From assembly GCF_023635005.1 (NCBI RefSeq), contig NZ_JAMLJM010000001.1, positions 496,001 to 560,000 of the forward strand: DNA of 64,000 nucleotides, read 5' to 3'. Source of the DNA: Flavobacterium luminosum (GTDB taxonomy: Bacteria > Bacteroidota > Bacteroidia > Flavobacteriales > Flavobacteriaceae). Positions 36,772 through 47,365 of this stretch are shown here, in pieces. Positions within the stretch are counted from its first letter, which is position 1; each line of letters begins with the position of its first letter. Made by a program: the position numbers and the translations under genes. Below the pieces are notes generated by a model that saw nothing but the letters and a program-made list of their open reading frames with translations, made no database searches and had not been told where the DNA came from.

Positions 36772-37284
36772 TTATTGCTTTGGCTTCCAAGCTTCCAAAA
36801 AGGCCTTAATTTTGTCAAAACTATAACTTTTCCCTTCTTCTAAAGAGCCTGTTTCTTGTACATGAATTAATTTCCCTATGGGATCTAAGATCAAAAAAAC
36901 AGGATAACCTTGCTTTTCTCCAGGATTACCATAGTTGCTAAAAAACAATTCGTTTTTGTTCTTAGGGGACCAATTTAAATGATAATAAAGATAATTCTTA
37001 TCGATTATATTTTTTAAATCATCAGATTTTTGAATAAAATCATTCAATCGAAGGCACCAGACGCACCAATTCCCACCAACTTGAAGAATAATGTTTTTAT
37101 TTTCGGCCGCGGCTTGAATACGTAATTCTTTCACTTTGGCATCTGCGTCTTCTAGTTCCTGATATGGTTTTGGCAAACTGGCTTTTTCTAATTCAATTTT
37201 CTTTTTCTTTTCAGCCTTTTCTTCTTCTGTTTGTGAAAATGCCAAAGTAGAAACTAATAGGCAAAATAAGTATATCTTTTTCAT
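36772..37284 (-). CDS. Exported thioredoxin-like protein
   Basis: 170 residues. The signal peptide at 1-18 (LVSTLAFSQ) is followed by a charged helical linker (about 20-65) and a thioredoxin-fold domain with the active site GGNWCVWC (Cys74, Cys77) and the cis-proline region QGYPVFLILDP. It probably reduces or forms disulfides in the periplasm. WCVWC differs from the WCGPC of cytoplasmic thioredoxin, so its redox potential is probably different. It follows the sdh terminator and precedes the omega-amidase gene. Confidence 0.88.
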   Translation of the reverse strand: MKKIYLFCLLVSTLAFSQTEEEKAEKKKKIELEKASLPKPYQELEDADAKVKELRIQAAAENKNIILQVGGNWCVWCLRLNDFIQKSDDLKNIIDKNYLYYHLNWSPKNKNELFFSNYGNPGEKQGYPVFLILDPIGKLIHVQETGSLEEGKSYSFDKIKAFLEAWKPKQ

Positions 37285-37321
37285 GATTCGATTTAAATTG
37301 TTTACTTTAAAAAAGTCATAA

Positions 37322-37345
37322 AAAAAGCGTCCGAAGACGCTTTTT
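37322..37345 (-). terminator. Terminator of the sdhCAB operon
   Basis: AAAAAGCGTC, loop CGAA, GACGCTTTTT, with T on the minus-strand 3' side; it lies 4 bases after the sdhB stop. Confidence 0.88.
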
Positions 37346-37348
37346 GAC

Positions 37349-38113
37349 TTATTTTATCAAACTCGCTTTCAGATATTCTCTGTTCATTCGAGCGATATTT
37401 TCTAATGAAATACCTTTTGGACATTCAATTTCACAAGCTCCAGTATTCGTACAATTACCAAATCCTTCTTCATCCATTTGACGAACCATATTTAGTACAC
37501 GTTCTGTAGCCTCTACTTTACCTTGTGGTAATAAAGCATATTGAGAAACTTTTGCTCCTACGAATAACATTGCAGAACCATTTTTACAAGTTGCCACACA
37601 AGCTCCACAACCAATACATGCAGCAGCCTCGAAAGCTTTGTCTGCATCAGCTTTAGGAACTGGAATCGTGTTAGCGTCGATAGTGTTGCCCGAAGTATTT
37701 ACAGATACGAAACCACCTGCCTGTTGAATTCTGTCAAAAGCACTTCTATCTACCACTAAATCTTTGATTACTGGGAATGCTTTACTTCTCCATGGCTCAA
37801 CAAAGATTGTATCACCATCATTGAACATACGCATGTGTAACTGACAAGTTGTAATTCCTGTATCTGGACCGTGTGCACGACCATTAATATACATAGAACA
37901 CATACCACAAATCCCTTCACGACAATCGTGGTCAAAAGCGATCGGTTCTTTCTTTTCTGCAACCAATTGTTCATTTAATTGGTCCATCATTTCTAAGAAT
38001 GAACTATCTGTAGAAACGTTATCTAATTTGTATGATTCCATACTACCCGCAGCTTTAGCGTTTTTTTGACGCCAAACTTTAAGGTTTATATTGATATTCT
38101 TTTTTGAAGCCAT
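37349..38113 (-). CDS. sdhB: Succinate dehydrogenase/fumarate reductase, iron-sulfur subunit
   Basis: 254 residues. The 2Fe-2S loop reads [19 protein letters not shown], and later [18 protein letters not shown] plus [15 protein letters not shown] provide ligands for the 4Fe-4S and 3Fe-4S clusters. It passes electrons from SdhA to the menaquinone site in SdhC. It follows sdhA by 24 bases. The form matches the Bacteroidota/epsilon-type (type B) complexes. Confidence 0.95.
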   Translation of the reverse strand: MASKKNININLKVWRQKNAKAAGSMESYKLDNVSTDSSFLEMMDQLNEQLVAEKKEPIAFDHDCREGICGMCSMYINGRAHGPDTGITTCQLHMRMFNDGDTIFVEPWRSKAFPVIKDLVVDRSAFDRIQQAGGFVSVNTSGNTIDANTIPVPKADADKAFEAAACIGCGACVATCKNGSAMLFVGAKVSQYALLPQGKVEATERVLNMVRQMDEEGFGNCTNTGACEIECPKGISLENIARMNREYLKASLIK

Positions 38114-38137
38114 AATCTTTACATTTTAAGCCGTTGA

Positions 38138-40147
38138 CTATTTATAGTTACGTGCAGCAATTTTGATAAACTCGTATTTCAACTCTTCTTTATGCATTAT
38201 TTCTTTGTTGATGTCTTCTCCTTGGTATTCCCAAGCCCCAACGAAAGCAAAATTTTCGTCATCACGCAAAGTTTCTCCTTCAGCATCTTGGTATTCTTCA
38301 CGGAAGTGACCACCGCAAGATTCATTACGTTGTAAAGCATCCATTGCCATTAACTGACCTAATTCCAAAAAGTCAGCTACACGAAGGGCTTTTTCTAATT
38401 CCGGATTCATTTCATCGTTGTTTCCCGGTACATAAACGTCTTTGTAAAAATCTTCTTTTAACTGTGCAATTTCGGTAATAGCTTCAGTAAGTCCTTGAGC
38501 ATTTCTACCCATTCCTACTTTATTCCACATAATTAAACCTAATTTTTTATGGAAATAATCAACCGATTTAGTTCCTTTATTGTTAAGGAAGAAATTAATT
38601 TGATCCATTACTCGCTTCTCTGCTTCAGCAAATTCAGGAGAATCTGTAGAAATTTTCCCTGTACGGATTTCATCAGCCAAGTAATTCGAAACTGTGTAAG
38701 GTAATACGAAATATCCATCAGCCAAACCTTGCATTAAAGCCGAAGCTCCTAAACGGTTAGCACCATGGTCAGAGAAGTTAGCCTCACCTGCTACGAAACA
38801 TCCCGGAATAGTTGATTGCAAGTTATAATCAACCCAAACACCACCCATAGTGTAGTGAACGGCAGGGTAAATTTTCATCGGAGTTTCATATGGATTCTCG
38901 TCGGTAATTTTTTGGTACATCGTAAACAAGTTACCGTATTTCTCTTCTAACCAAGCTTTACCTAAAGTGGTAATTTCTTCTGGTGTTGGATTGTGATTCC
39001 CTTTAGCGTATGCGGCTTGTTTACCTTTATTTTGAATTTCGGTAGAGAAATCTAAATAAACCCCTTCATTGGTATCGTTAGCTTCGATTCCGTAACCTGC
39101 ATCACAACGCTCTTTTGCAGCTCTTGAAGCTACGTCACGCGGTACTAAGTTACCGAAAGCCGGATATCTTCTTTCTAAGAAATAATCTCTATCTTCTTCT
39201 GCAATTTGAGTTGGTTTTAATTTACCGGCTCTAATTGCTTCGGCATCTTCTTTTTTCTTTGGAACCCAAATACGTCCTGAATTACGTAACGATTCAGACA
39301 TCAAGGTTAATTTTGACTGATTCGTTCCGTGTACCGGAATACAAGTTGGGTGAATTTGTACGAAACATGGGTTAGCAAATAAGGCGCCTTGTTTGTGTAT
39401 TTTCCAAGCTGCCGTTACGTTACTTCCCATGGCATTAGTAGACAAGAAGTACACGTTTCCGTAACCTCCAGAAGCAATGATCACAGCATGAGCGGAATGT
39501 CTTTCAATTTCACCGGTGATTAAGTTACGAGCAATAATCCCTCGTGCTTTGCCATCCACTTTTACTAAATCTAGCATTTCGTGACGGTTATACATTTTTA
39601 CACGACCTAAACCGATTTGTCTAGATAAAGCAGAATAAGCTCCTAATAACAATTGTTGACCTGTTTGTCCTGCAGCATAAAACGTACGTTGTACCTGTGT
39701 ACCACCAAACGAGCGGTTATCTAATAAACCTCCGTATTCACGAGCAAAAGGAACCCCTTGTGCCACACATTGGTCAATAATATTTCCGGAAACTTCTGCT
39801 AAACGATGTACGTTAGCTTCACGTGCACGGTAATCACCACCTTTGATGGTATCGTAAAACAAACGATATACCGAGTCTCCGTCGTTTTGATAATTTTTAG
39901 CAGCATTTACACCTCCTTGTGCCGCAATAGAGTGTGCGCGACGAGGAGAATCTTGAAAACAAAATGCTTTTACGTTATATCCCATTTCACCCAAAGATGC
40001 TGCAGCAGAAGCTCCAGCCAATCCCGTACCTACAACAATAACATCAATTTTCGGACGGTTATTCGGTGCAACTAATTTTAGATGGTTTTTATGGTTAGTC
40101 CATTTCTCTGAAATGTGACCTTCTGGTATTTTAGAATCTAACTTCAT
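38138..40147 (-). CDS. sdhA: Succinate dehydrogenase/fumarate reductase, flavoprotein subunit
   Basis: 669 residues, longer than the proteobacterial SdhA, as usual in type B enzymes. FAD-binding [17 protein letters not shown] is near residue 41. The flavin-attachment region [18 protein letters not shown] contains the histidine. The active-site segments HPTCIPVHG and [14 protein letters not shown] and the capping arginine region [17 protein letters not shown] are present. It oxidises succinate to fumarate (or the reverse). Middle gene of sdhCAB. Confidence 0.96.
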   Translation of the reverse strand: MKLDSKIPEGHISEKWTNHKNHLKLVAPNNRPKIDVIVVGTGLAGASAAASLGEMGYNVKAFCFQDSPRRAHSIAAQGGVNAAKNYQNDGDSVYRLFYDTIKGGDYRAREANVHRLAEVSGNIIDQCVAQGVPFAREYGGLLDNRSFGGTQVQRTFYAAGQTGQQLLLGAYSALSRQIGLGRVKMYNRHEMLDLVKVDGKARGIIARNLITGEIERHSAHAVIIASGGYGNVYFLSTNAMGSNVTAAWKIHKQGALFANPCFVQIHPTCIPVHGTNQSKLTLMSESLRNSGRIWVPKKKEDAEAIRAGKLKPTQIAEEDRDYFLERRYPAFGNLVPRDVASRAAKERCDAGYGIEANDTNEGVYLDFSTEIQNKGKQAAYAKGNHNPTPEEITTLGKAWLEEKYGNLFTMYQKITDENPYETPMKIYPAVHYTMGGVWVDYNLQSTIPGCFVAGEANFSDHGANRLGASALMQGLADGYFVLPYTVSNYLADEIRTGKISTDSPEFAEAEKRVMDQINFFLNNKGTKSVDYFHKKLGLIMWNKVGMGRNAQGLTEAITEIAQLKEDFYKDVYVPGNNDEMNPELEKALRVADFLELGQLMAMDALQRNESCGGHFREEYQDAEGETLRDDENFAFVGAWEYQGEDINKEIMHKEELKYEFIKIAARNYK

Positions 40148-40165
40148 AATATATTCTGATGTTGA

Positions 40166-40978
40166 TTATTTAGTAAAGTGAATGTAAAGTGGAATAATTG
40201 CAAACAATAACGGAACAATAATCGCAAACAATTTTCCGAACAATTTAATCGCAGGAGTAAACTTATTATTGATTCCTAAAGATTGGAATGCACTTTGAAA
40301 ACCGTGTAACAAATGAAACGCCAACACAATCATAGATAGCACATAAAAAATAGTAAAAGGTAATCCCCATTTTGCATCTCTAAAGAAATCGAAAGTAATT
40401 TTATGCAAATCTTTATAAGCATCCTTGATTTTTAAATTCACATTGGCATCGTAAATTTCTGTTTTATTCTTAATCACGTATGCCGGATCATTTACTGGCA
40501 CATAACCACCATCGGTCGTGATATAAAAATCATTTTTCATTCCTTGAAATTCAATTGTCGTTTTTTGCAACGGCATTTGGGAAAAATGCATTTTTGCCCA
40601 AAAGTTCACCATGTGTGTAGCAATAAACACTAAGATAACCGTTCCTAATACCGCCATGTTTCTGGATGCGAAACTACTGTTTCCGCTTGGGTTATTCATT
40701 GCATAAGCTACAGGACGCGCTTTTTTGTTTTGAATTGCAAGCATAATTCCATCGATCGCGTGAAAAATGATCGAAATGTAAGTTAAATAAGAAAGTAATT
40801 TTACCGCTGGATTGGTAGTCATGAACAATGCATACTTATTGAACTGTAATGCATCTCCAAAAATTAACTGTAAGTTACCAGCTAAATGACCAGCCAAAAA
40901 CAAGCATAAAAATAAACCCGTAAGAGCCATCCAGTATTTTTTTGCTAGTGATGACTTTAAAAGTGCAGATTTTGCCAT
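40166..40978 (-). CDS. sdhC: Succinate dehydrogenase cytochrome b subunit (single-chain, diheme type)
   Basis: 270 residues with five hydrophobic helices in a single chain, as in type B complexes where one polypeptide holds two hemes. Candidate heme histidines are in LAGHLAGNLQ, IIFHAIDG, ATHMVNFW and LAFHLLHGFQ. It anchors SdhAB in the membrane and exchanges electrons with menaquinone. It is the first gene of the operon, with a well-formed promoter 38 bases upstream of the ATG. Confidence 0.93.
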   Translation of the reverse strand: MAKSALLKSSLAKKYWMALTGLFLCLFLAGHLAGNLQLIFGDALQFNKYALFMTTNPAVKLLSYLTYISIIFHAIDGIMLAIQNKKARPVAYAMNNPSGNSSFASRNMAVLGTVILVFIATHMVNFWAKMHFSQMPLQKTTIEFQGMKNDFYITTDGGYVPVNDPAYVIKNKTEIYDANVNLKIKDAYKDLHKITFDFFRDAKWGLPFTIFYVLSMIVLAFHLLHGFQSAFQSLGINNKFTPAIKLFGKLFAIIVPLLFAIIPLYIHFTK

Positions 40979-41015
40979 AATATTTGTTAGATAATTGGTT
41001 GTATAAAAATTAAAA

Positions 41016-41046
41016 CAAAAGTAAGGGAATTTGCCCGGAAGTACAA
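41016..41046 (-). promoter_or_regulatory. sdhCAB promoter
   Basis: TTG (41046-41044), 20 bases, TACTTTTG (41023-41016): a full Bacteroidota promoter. The remaining 200 bases up to the next gene show nothing I can interpret. Confidence 0.68.
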
Positions 41047-41252
41047 CCCAGACTTTCTTATTTATAATGAATTTAAAATGAATTTAACTATCGTTGAATA
41101 TCAATATTTTACAAGAACAAAAAAAGAGTTTTAGCTGCAAACTTTTATAAAAAATTTAATAATCCAAACTTAATTTTAAAAATAGGTACATCAATCAAAT
41201 GAAATGAAACAACACCAACGACCTATGGGCTAATGTAAATCATTGCTGAACG

Positions 41253-44030
41253 CTATTTTTTAGGCGTCAAAATTTCTAAATATTGACTTTCTGACATTTT
41301 ATCTTTAAAAATCGTTAGTTTGTACTTCCCGACAGGCAGATAAAACTTCTTGTTTTCCGCTTCTTTGATTTTGACATTTTTATCTTTTTTATTCCAATTT
41401 CCAGCCACCTCTTTGGTCATTGAATAATCAAAAACAAACGCATTCAAACCTTTTTTAGCTTCGACTTCACGAGTAAACACAACCATTCCGGCTTCATTGG
41501 TCACAGAAATATTTACAACTCCGTTTAGATTAGCATAAAACCAAATGTTTTGTAAAGGCTCATTGGGTTTTCCCCAAGCATAATTTTGCACCCCCCAACG
41601 TTCAGATTTCGTTCTATCGTTTACTTTAAATAAATGCAGGTTTTTAGCCAAAACTTCTTTCGTTAATTCCTGAACTTTAGAAATATCGATCTTATAAATT
41701 GAACGACCGTGAGTTCCTACAATTAACTCTTTTGCTTTGGATTGAATTACCGCATCATGAACCGCCACTTTTGGTATTCCATTAGAAAAATCTTGCCAAG
41801 TTGTGCCTTTGTCTAATGAAATGAATAAACTATTATCCGTTCCCACATATAAGATATTCTCGTTGATCGAATCTTCTACAATTACGTTAACCGATTGCGT
41901 TATTCCATTCGAAATTGAAGCCCAAGTCGCACCAAAATCTTCTGAAACAAAGACATAACTTTCAAAGTTATCGCTTCTGTAGCCGTTTAAAGTAACATAA
42001 ACGCGTTCCTTTTTGTGAGCCGAAGCTACCACTCTTGAAACCCATAAATTTTGAGGCAAATTAACCGAAATCAATTGCCACGAAGCGCCACCATCTTTAG
42101 AAACGTGAATTTTCCCATCATCGGAACCCGTATAAAGCAATCCAAATTGGAATTTACTTTCTGAAATAGTCGTCAATGTTCCAAAAGCTACATTTCCTTC
42201 TTTGGCTCCATTGGTTAAATCCCCTGAAATTTTTTCCCAAGTTTCGCCTTGATTCATTGAACGGTGTAAAAACTCCGAACCCATGTACAAAATATCTTGG
42301 TTGTGCAACGACAGTAAAATCGGCGTTTGCCAATTGAAACGATACGGTTTTTCGCCTTTTGGCGCTTTGGGTGTGATGTAGTCAACCTTGTTCTCTTTTT
42401 GATTGATTTTGTAATAATTCCCAAACTGATTTCCCGTAAAAACCACACTAGGATTACGACGATCGATTTGCGTTTGCATACCATCGCCACCCATTAATTC
42501 TTGATACGGATATTTTCCTTCTTGATGCCAAGCTACAGAATGTGTGTAATTATTGGGGCCAAACCAAACTCCGTTGTCTTGCATTCCGCCATAGACATTA
42601 TATTTTTCCTGATAATCGACATTTACCGCATAAAACTGACTTACCGCTTCATTGTTGCATTTAATCCAATGTTCGCCATTATCATAAGAAATATTCACAC
42701 CACCATCATTTCCATTAATAATGTGATTTGGATTTTCTGGATTAATCCAAGTTACGTGATGATCCGCATGCACATTTTCTTTTGAAATTAGAGTGAAAGT
42801 TTTTCCCCCATCTTCCGAAAACAGTAAAGGAACACCACCGATATAAACTCTATTTTGATTTTTCTCATCTACCGAAATATTTGCAAAATAATAACCATAG
42901 GTGTAAAACATATCGTCGATATAATTCTGATTGGTTTTCTTCCAGGATCTTCCGCCATCTTCCGATTTGTAAACTTCGCAACCAATTACTTCTGTTTCAA
43001 ATAAAGCCTTATTCGCATCAGACAAAACAGCCAAAACTTCTTTTGGTTCCATATTATTATCGGCCACCCAATTTTTAATGTTTTCCGCGCGATATTTATC
43101 TCTAAAACCACTTTCTTTCAAAGCACGATTCAATTCTTTATTCGAAATTTCCATAAAATCAGCCCCTGGAGTTGACAACATCGTAGTCAATTTGTTTTTT
43201 GAAACTGTTTTTGGTCGTTTGTTCTGATTATCTAAAACCGCATAAATTACATTTTCGCCGAACATCGCTAAACCAATTCTTCCAACACCTTCGTTAGCGG
43301 GAAATCCACTTTCTTTTGTGGTAACTAATTTCCAAGTATTTCCGCCATCTTCACTTTTATAAATACCCGATTTTTCTCCATCACCATCAAAATGCCACGC
43401 TTTTCGATCTTTTTGCCAAGACGCCGCAAACATAATTTTAGGATTGTTTTTAGAAACGGCTAAATCAATAATTCCTGTATCTTCCGCTACAAATAACGTT
43501 TGTCTCCAAGATTTCCCACCATCGGTTGATTTATAAATTCCGCGCTCTTTATTAGTGGTATACAAATGTCCGACAGCGGCCACCACAATTTCATTCAAAT
43601 TATTGGGATTAACCCAAATTCGGCTAATATGATGCGAATCATTCAATCCTAAATTTTCCCAAGTCTTGCCTTTATCTGAAGATTTCAAAACACCAACTCC
43701 AGCATACGATGAACGCGAAGCATTCACTTCACCCGTTCCAACCCAAATCGTACCTAAATTCCAATCTACCGTAACCGAACCACAATTAACGGTTTCGGCA
43801 GCATCCATTACTGGCGAAAAAGAAGTACCGTTGTTATTAGTATACCAAAGTCCACCCGTAGCATACGCTACATAAAACTCCGTTGGATTTTTCGGATTTA
43901 CGGCTAAATCTACCACGCGACCACTCATAATCGTTGGTCCGATAGTTTTAGCTTCCACTTGATTGAATAAAGAATTTTGAGCAATTGAAGATTGCAAAAT
44001 CAATAAAAACAATAACGTAATTTTCTTCAT
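41253..44030 (-). CDS. Secreted BNR/sortilin-like beta-propeller protein
   Basis: 925 residues with a signal peptide (1-18, LILQSSIAQ). The chain is built from BNR/Asp-box repeats: SSDKGKTWENLG, STDGGKSWRQT, SEDGGNTWKLV, SEDGGRSWKKT, SEDGGKTFTLI, SKDGGASWQLI, SEDFGATWASI and SLDKGTTWQDF. These form one or two VPS10-like propellers. Such proteins are often labelled glycosyl hydrolases, but I see no catalytic signature, so the role (binding, sialidase-like or structural) is open. No type IX secretion C-terminal domain is obvious. It is monocistronic. Confidence 0.85.
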   Translation of the reverse strand: MKKITLLFLLILQSSIAQNSLFNQVEAKTIGPTIMSGRVVDLAVNPKNPTEFYVAYATGGLWYTNNNGTSFSPVMDAAETVNCGSVTVDWNLGTIWVGTGEVNASRSSYAGVGVLKSSDKGKTWENLGLNDSHHISRIWVNPNNLNEIVVAAVGHLYTTNKERGIYKSTDGGKSWRQTLFVAEDTGIIDLAVSKNNPKIMFAASWQKDRKAWHFDGDGEKSGIYKSEDGGNTWKLVTTKESGFPANEGVGRIGLAMFGENVIYAVLDNQNKRPKTVSKNKLTTMLSTPGADFMEISNKELNRALKESGFRDKYRAENIKNWVADNNMEPKEVLAVLSDANKALFETEVIGCEVYKSEDGGRSWKKTNQNYIDDMFYTYGYYFANISVDEKNQNRVYIGGVPLLFSEDGGKTFTLISKENVHADHHVTWINPENPNHIINGNDGGVNISYDNGEHWIKCNNEAVSQFYAVNVDYQEKYNVYGGMQDNGVWFGPNNYTHSVAWHQEGKYPYQELMGGDGMQTQIDRRNPSVVFTGNQFGNYYKINQKENKVDYITPKAPKGEKPYRFNWQTPILLSLHNQDILYMGSEFLHRSMNQGETWEKISGDLTNGAKEGNVAFGTLTTISESKFQFGLLYTGSDDGKIHVSKDGGASWQLISVNLPQNLWVSRVVASAHKKERVYVTLNGYRSDNFESYVFVSEDFGATWASISNGITQSVNVIVEDSINENILYVGTDNSLFISLDKGTTWQDFSNGIPKVAVHDAVIQSKAKELIVGTHGRSIYKIDISKVQELTKEVLAKNLHLFKVNDRTKSERWGVQNYAWGKPNEPLQNIWFYANLNGVVNISVTNEAGMVVFTREVEAKKGLNAFVFDYSMTKEVAGNWNKKDKNVKIKEAENKKFYLPVGKYKLTIFKDKMSESQYLEILTPKK

Positions 44031-44045
44031 CTTGAAAAATTTTTT

Positions 44046-44076
44046 GAAAAATAGCCAAAACGTTACACTTCTACAA
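44046..44076 (-). promoter_or_regulatory. Probable promoter of the BNR-repeat protein gene
   Basis: TTG (44076-44074), 20 bases, TATTTTTC (44053-44046). The last base of the -7 element is off consensus. It lies 16 bases before the ATG. Confidence 0.5.
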
Positions 44077-44145
44077 AATTTCTAAAGTATTTAACAACTT
44101 TTCATTTTTATCTTATTAATTTTGAAAATCAAAAAATTCAAGATC

Positions 44146-45438
44146 ATGAAATACCATCAAATAGACCGCGATTTATTCATCAAAAATCGAAGTAAGTTTG
44201 CTTCTCAGATGAAACCTAATAGCGTTGCCGTTTTTAATTCGAATGACATTTATCCTGTAAGTGCCGATAGTACCTTGCCTTTTGCACAACATCGTGATAT
44301 TTTTTATTTATCGGGTGTTGATCAGGAAGAAAGTATCTTGTTATTGTTCCCTGATGCGCCTTACGAACATCTAAAAGAAATTCTTTTTTTAAGAGAAACA
44401 AACGAGCACATCGCTATTTGGGAAGGTGAAAAATTGACTAAAGAGCGTGCTTTTGAAGTTTCAGGTGTTAGAACTGTAATTTGGTTACAGGACTTTCACA
44501 AAACTTTAAAAGAAGTGATGATATATGCCGATACCATGTATATTAACACCAATGAGCACTATCGCTCGTCTGTTGAAACAGAGACGCGAGAAGATCGTTT
44601 TATCAAATGGTGGAAAGAAAATTACCCGGCACATAAAGTAGAAAAATCAAACCCGATTTTACAAAGACTACGTTCGATTAAAGAGAGTGAAGAAATCGAC
44701 TTACTACAACAAGCTTGTAACATTACCGAAAAAGGAATTCGTCGTTTGTTATCGTTCGTAAAACCTGGAGTAATGGAATATGAGATTGAAGCCGAATTGG
44801 CGCACGAATTTTTACGTAACCGTTCGAAAGGTTTTGCTTACACTCCGATTATTGCTTCAGGAAACAATGCGAATGTGTTGCATTATATTGAAAACAATCA
44901 ACAATGTAAAGAAGGAGATTTATTGTTATTAGACGTTGGTGCTGAATACGCCAATTATTCAAGCGATTTAACTCGTACTATTCCAGTTTCAGGACGTTAC
45001 ACCAAAAGACAACGCGAAGTTTACGATGCGGTTTTAAAAGTTAAAAACGAAGCGACTAAAATGTTGGTTCCGGGAACACTTTGGAAACAATATCATATTG
45101 AAGTAGGTAAAATCATGACTTCTGAATTGTTAGGTCTTGGTTTATTAGACAAAGCAGACGTACAAAACGAAAATCCGGAGTGGCCAGCTTACAAAAAATA
45201 TTTCATGCACGGTACTTCTCACCACTTGGGCTTAGATACTCATGATTACGGTTTATTGCACGAGCCTATGCAAGCCAATATGGTTTTTACTGTTGAACCT
45301 GGAATTTATATTCCTGCTGAAGGTTTTGGTGTTCGTTTAGAAGATGACGTGGTAATTCAATCAACCGGAGAGCCTTTTAACCTAATGCGCAACATTCCGA
45401 TTGAAGCAGATGAAATTGAAAGTTTAATGAATAGTTAA
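44146..45438 (+). CDS. pepP: Xaa-Pro aminopeptidase (aminopeptidase P, M24B)
   Basis: 430 residues from the ATG at 44146. The pita-bread fold has the five metal ligands in LLLDVGAEYANYSSDLTRT (two Asp), HGTSHHLGLDTHD (His), VEPGIYIP (Glu) and VRLEDDVVI (Glu). The N-terminal domain matches AMP_N (FASQMKPNSVAVFNSND). It removes N-terminal residues before proline. TAATTTTG (44117-44124) is a likely -7 element, and the in-frame TTG inside it is rejected as a start. Confidence 0.93.
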   Translation: MKYHQIDRDLFIKNRSKFASQMKPNSVAVFNSNDIYPVSADSTLPFAQHRDIFYLSGVDQEESILLLFPDAPYEHLKEILFLRETNEHIAIWEGEKLTKERAFEVSGVRTVIWLQDFHKTLKEVMIYADTMYINTNEHYRSSVETETREDRFIKWWKENYPAHKVEKSNPILQRLRSIKESEEIDLLQQACNITEKGIRRLLSFVKPGVMEYEIEAELAHEFLRNRSKGFAYTPIIASGNNANVLHYIENNQQCKEGDLLLLDVGAEYANYSSDLTRTIPVSGRYTKRQREVYDAVLKVKNEATKMLVPGTLWKQYHIEVGKIMTSELLGLGLLDKADVQNENPEWPAYKKYFMHGTSHHLGLDTHDYGLLHEPMQANMVFTVEPGIYIPAEGFGVRLEDDVVIQSTGEPFNLMRNIPIEADEIESLMNS

Positions 45439-45463
45439 TAGATTTATTTTTTAACAAAGAAAG

Positions 45464-45492
45464 AAAACGACTCTGAAAAGGGTCGTTTTTTT
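45464..45492 (+). terminator. pepP terminator
   Basis: AAAACGAC pairs with GTCGTTTT, followed by a T run. Confidence 0.82.
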
Positions 45493-45520
45493 ATTAGCTT
45501 TACTTTATTAAAAATTGGTT

Positions 45521-46579
45521 ATGAAAAAAATATTCCTTCTCCTAATACTTTCCACCGGAATTCAAGCTCAAGAACTCACCGTTGCAACTGCACTTAAGCT
45601 AAGTCAAATGCCATTGCATTGCATCAATACAGAATTTCCTAACAAAACTTCTCACCTTTCCGATGGAGAAAAAGATGCTCGTTTGTTGCCCCATGAGTTA
45701 CATCCTGTGTTTTATGGATGTTTGGATTGGCACAGCAGCGTGCATGGTCATTGGATGTTGGTTAAATTATTAAAAGAATTTCCGAATCTTGAAAATAAGG
45801 AAGAAATCATTGCAACCCTGAATAATTCTTTTCAGAAAGACAAAATGATTTTAGAAGCAGAATATTTTGGAAAATACACCGCCTCAAAAGGGTTTGAGCG
45901 AACTTATGGATGGGCGTGGCTATTAAAGCTAGATGAAGAGTTATACACTTGGGATACAGAACTTGGAAAAAAATGGCACGAATCCTTACAACCGTTGACT
46001 CAAAAAATTGTGACGATTTGGAAAGATTTTTTACCCAAACAAACGTATCCTAATCGAACCGGTGTGCATCCTAACACTGCCTTTGGACTTTGTTTTGCAT
46101 ACGATTGGGCAAAAGCAAAAAATGAGGATGACTTTTTAAAATTAATCATCGAAAAAAGTAAATCTTTTTATTACGACAACGAAGCCATTCCAGCACATTT
46201 AGAACCAGACGGAAGTGATTTCTTTTCTCCAAGTTTGCAATCTGCTGATTTAATGACCCGTATTTTGTCTCCAAAAGAGTTTGAAAAATGGTTCAAAAAA
46301 TTCTACACCAAAAAAGGCTTAGAAAGAATTTGTCAGGCACCTACAGTCAGCGATCGTAACGATTATCAGATTGTACACTTAGACGGCCTCTCTTTTAGTC
46401 GATCTTGGAACATGAAAAATATTGCCCGTCATCTTCCCAAAAATCATACTGTCGGGAAAACTTTTAGGACTGCTTCACAAGAATTCATACAAAAATCATT
46501 ACCAGTTTTATTTGATAGTGGTTACGGAGGAGAGCATTGGTTAGCATCTTTTGCTATTTTTGCACTCTCAACAAAATAA
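45521..46579 (+). CDS. DUF2891 family exported protein
   Basis: 352 residues from the ATG at 45521; a TTG six bases upstream is in frame but the ATG starts a clean signal peptide (KKIFLLLILSTGIQAQ). The protein matches DUF2891: HPVFYGCLDWHSSVHGHWML, RTYGWAWLLKL, and HLEPDGSDFFSPSLQSADLM, a helical toroid-like fold with conserved His and Asp. No enzyme activity is established. The following alpha/beta hydrolase begins 4 bases after its stop, so the two form an operon. Confidence 0.88.
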   Translation: MKKIFLLLILSTGIQAQELTVATALKLSQMPLHCINTEFPNKTSHLSDGEKDARLLPHELHPVFYGCLDWHSSVHGHWMLVKLLKEFPNLENKEEIIATLNNSFQKDKMILEAEYFGKYTASKGFERTYGWAWLLKLDEELYTWDTELGKKWHESLQPLTQKIVTIWKDFLPKQTYPNRTGVHPNTAFGLCFAYDWAKAKNEDDFLKLIIEKSKSFYYDNEAIPAHLEPDGSDFFSPSLQSADLMTRILSPKEFEKWFKKFYTKKGLERICQAPTVSDRNDYQIVHLDGLSFSRSWNMKNIARHLPKNHTVGKTFRTASQEFIQKSLPVLFDSGYGGEHWLASFAIFALSTK

Positions 46580-46582
46580 CCT

Positions 46583-47365
46583 TTGCAAATAGTCTATTTT
46601 AAAAACACCACTATAGCCTATTCCGATTCAGGAAAAGGCAAAACTATAGTTCTGCTTCATGGCTTTCTAGAAAACCGTGGTATGTGGAATTATCATGCTG
46701 CTATTTTAGCCAAGAAACATCGTGTTGTGGCCATCGACCTACTGGGACATGGATCATCGGAATGTTTAGGATATATCCATACCATGGAAGACATGGCTGA
46801 TGCTGTACATGCCGTTTTACATCATTTAAAAATTAAGACCGCAGTATTTGTGGGGCACTCTATGGGAGGTTATGTTTCTTTGGCTTTTGCCGAATTATAT
46901 CCGGATTGGGTGAAAGGAATTGTTTTATTAAATTCGACAGCAAAAGAAGATAGTGAAGAAAGAAAGATAAACCGATTACGCGCGATTAAAGCAGTAAAAC
47001 AAAATTATACTACTTTCATCAGTATGGCCATTGCTAATTTATTTTGTGAAGAAAACAGAGACCGTTTGCGCAATGAAATTGATACTGTTAAAGAAGAAGC
47101 GCTAAAAACTCCTTTACAAGGAATAATAGCTGCTTTGGAAGGAATGAGAGAAAGAGTCAACCGAGAAAAATTATTGCATATTGCAACTTTCCCGATACTT
47201 TTAATTTTAGGAAAAAAAGACCCTGTTTTGAATTATAGCGAAACCATAACTCAAATTGAAGGAACAGAAACACAGTTTGTCTCTTTTCCTGACGGACACA
47301 TGAGTCACATCGAAAACAGAGACGATTTGAGTACCGTTTTGTTGGATTTTATGGATCAAACGTAA
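46583..47365 (+). CDS. Alpha/beta hydrolase, TTG start
   Basis: 260 residues. The triad is Ser93 in GHSMGGY, Asp213 in GKKDPVL and His242 in GHMSHIE; the oxyanion motif is LLHGFLENRGMW. I start at TTG 46583 because the next ATG (residue 34) would remove the oxyanion loop; the TTG also sits 4 bases after the DUF2891 stop. It resembles small esterases of the MenH/BioH group, but a specific substrate is not evident. Its stop codon abuts the stop of the next gene on the other strand. Confidence 0.85.
   Translation: MQIVYFKNTTIAYSDSGKGKTIVLLHGFLENRGMWNYHAAILAKKHRVVAIDLLGHGSSECLGYIHTMEDMADAVHAVLHHLKIKTAVFVGHSMGGYVSLAFAELYPDWVKGIVLLNSTAKEDSEERKINRLRAIKAVKQNYTTFISMAIANLFCEENRDRLRNEIDTVKEEALKTPLQGIIAALEGMRERVNREKLLHIATFPILLILGKKDPVLNYSETITQIEGTETQFVSFPDGHMSHIENRDDLSTVLLDFMDQT

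Noticed and set aside
41253..44030. Glycosyl hydrolase
   Set aside because: Only Asp-box propeller repeats are visible; no catalytic residues of a glycosidase family could be identified.
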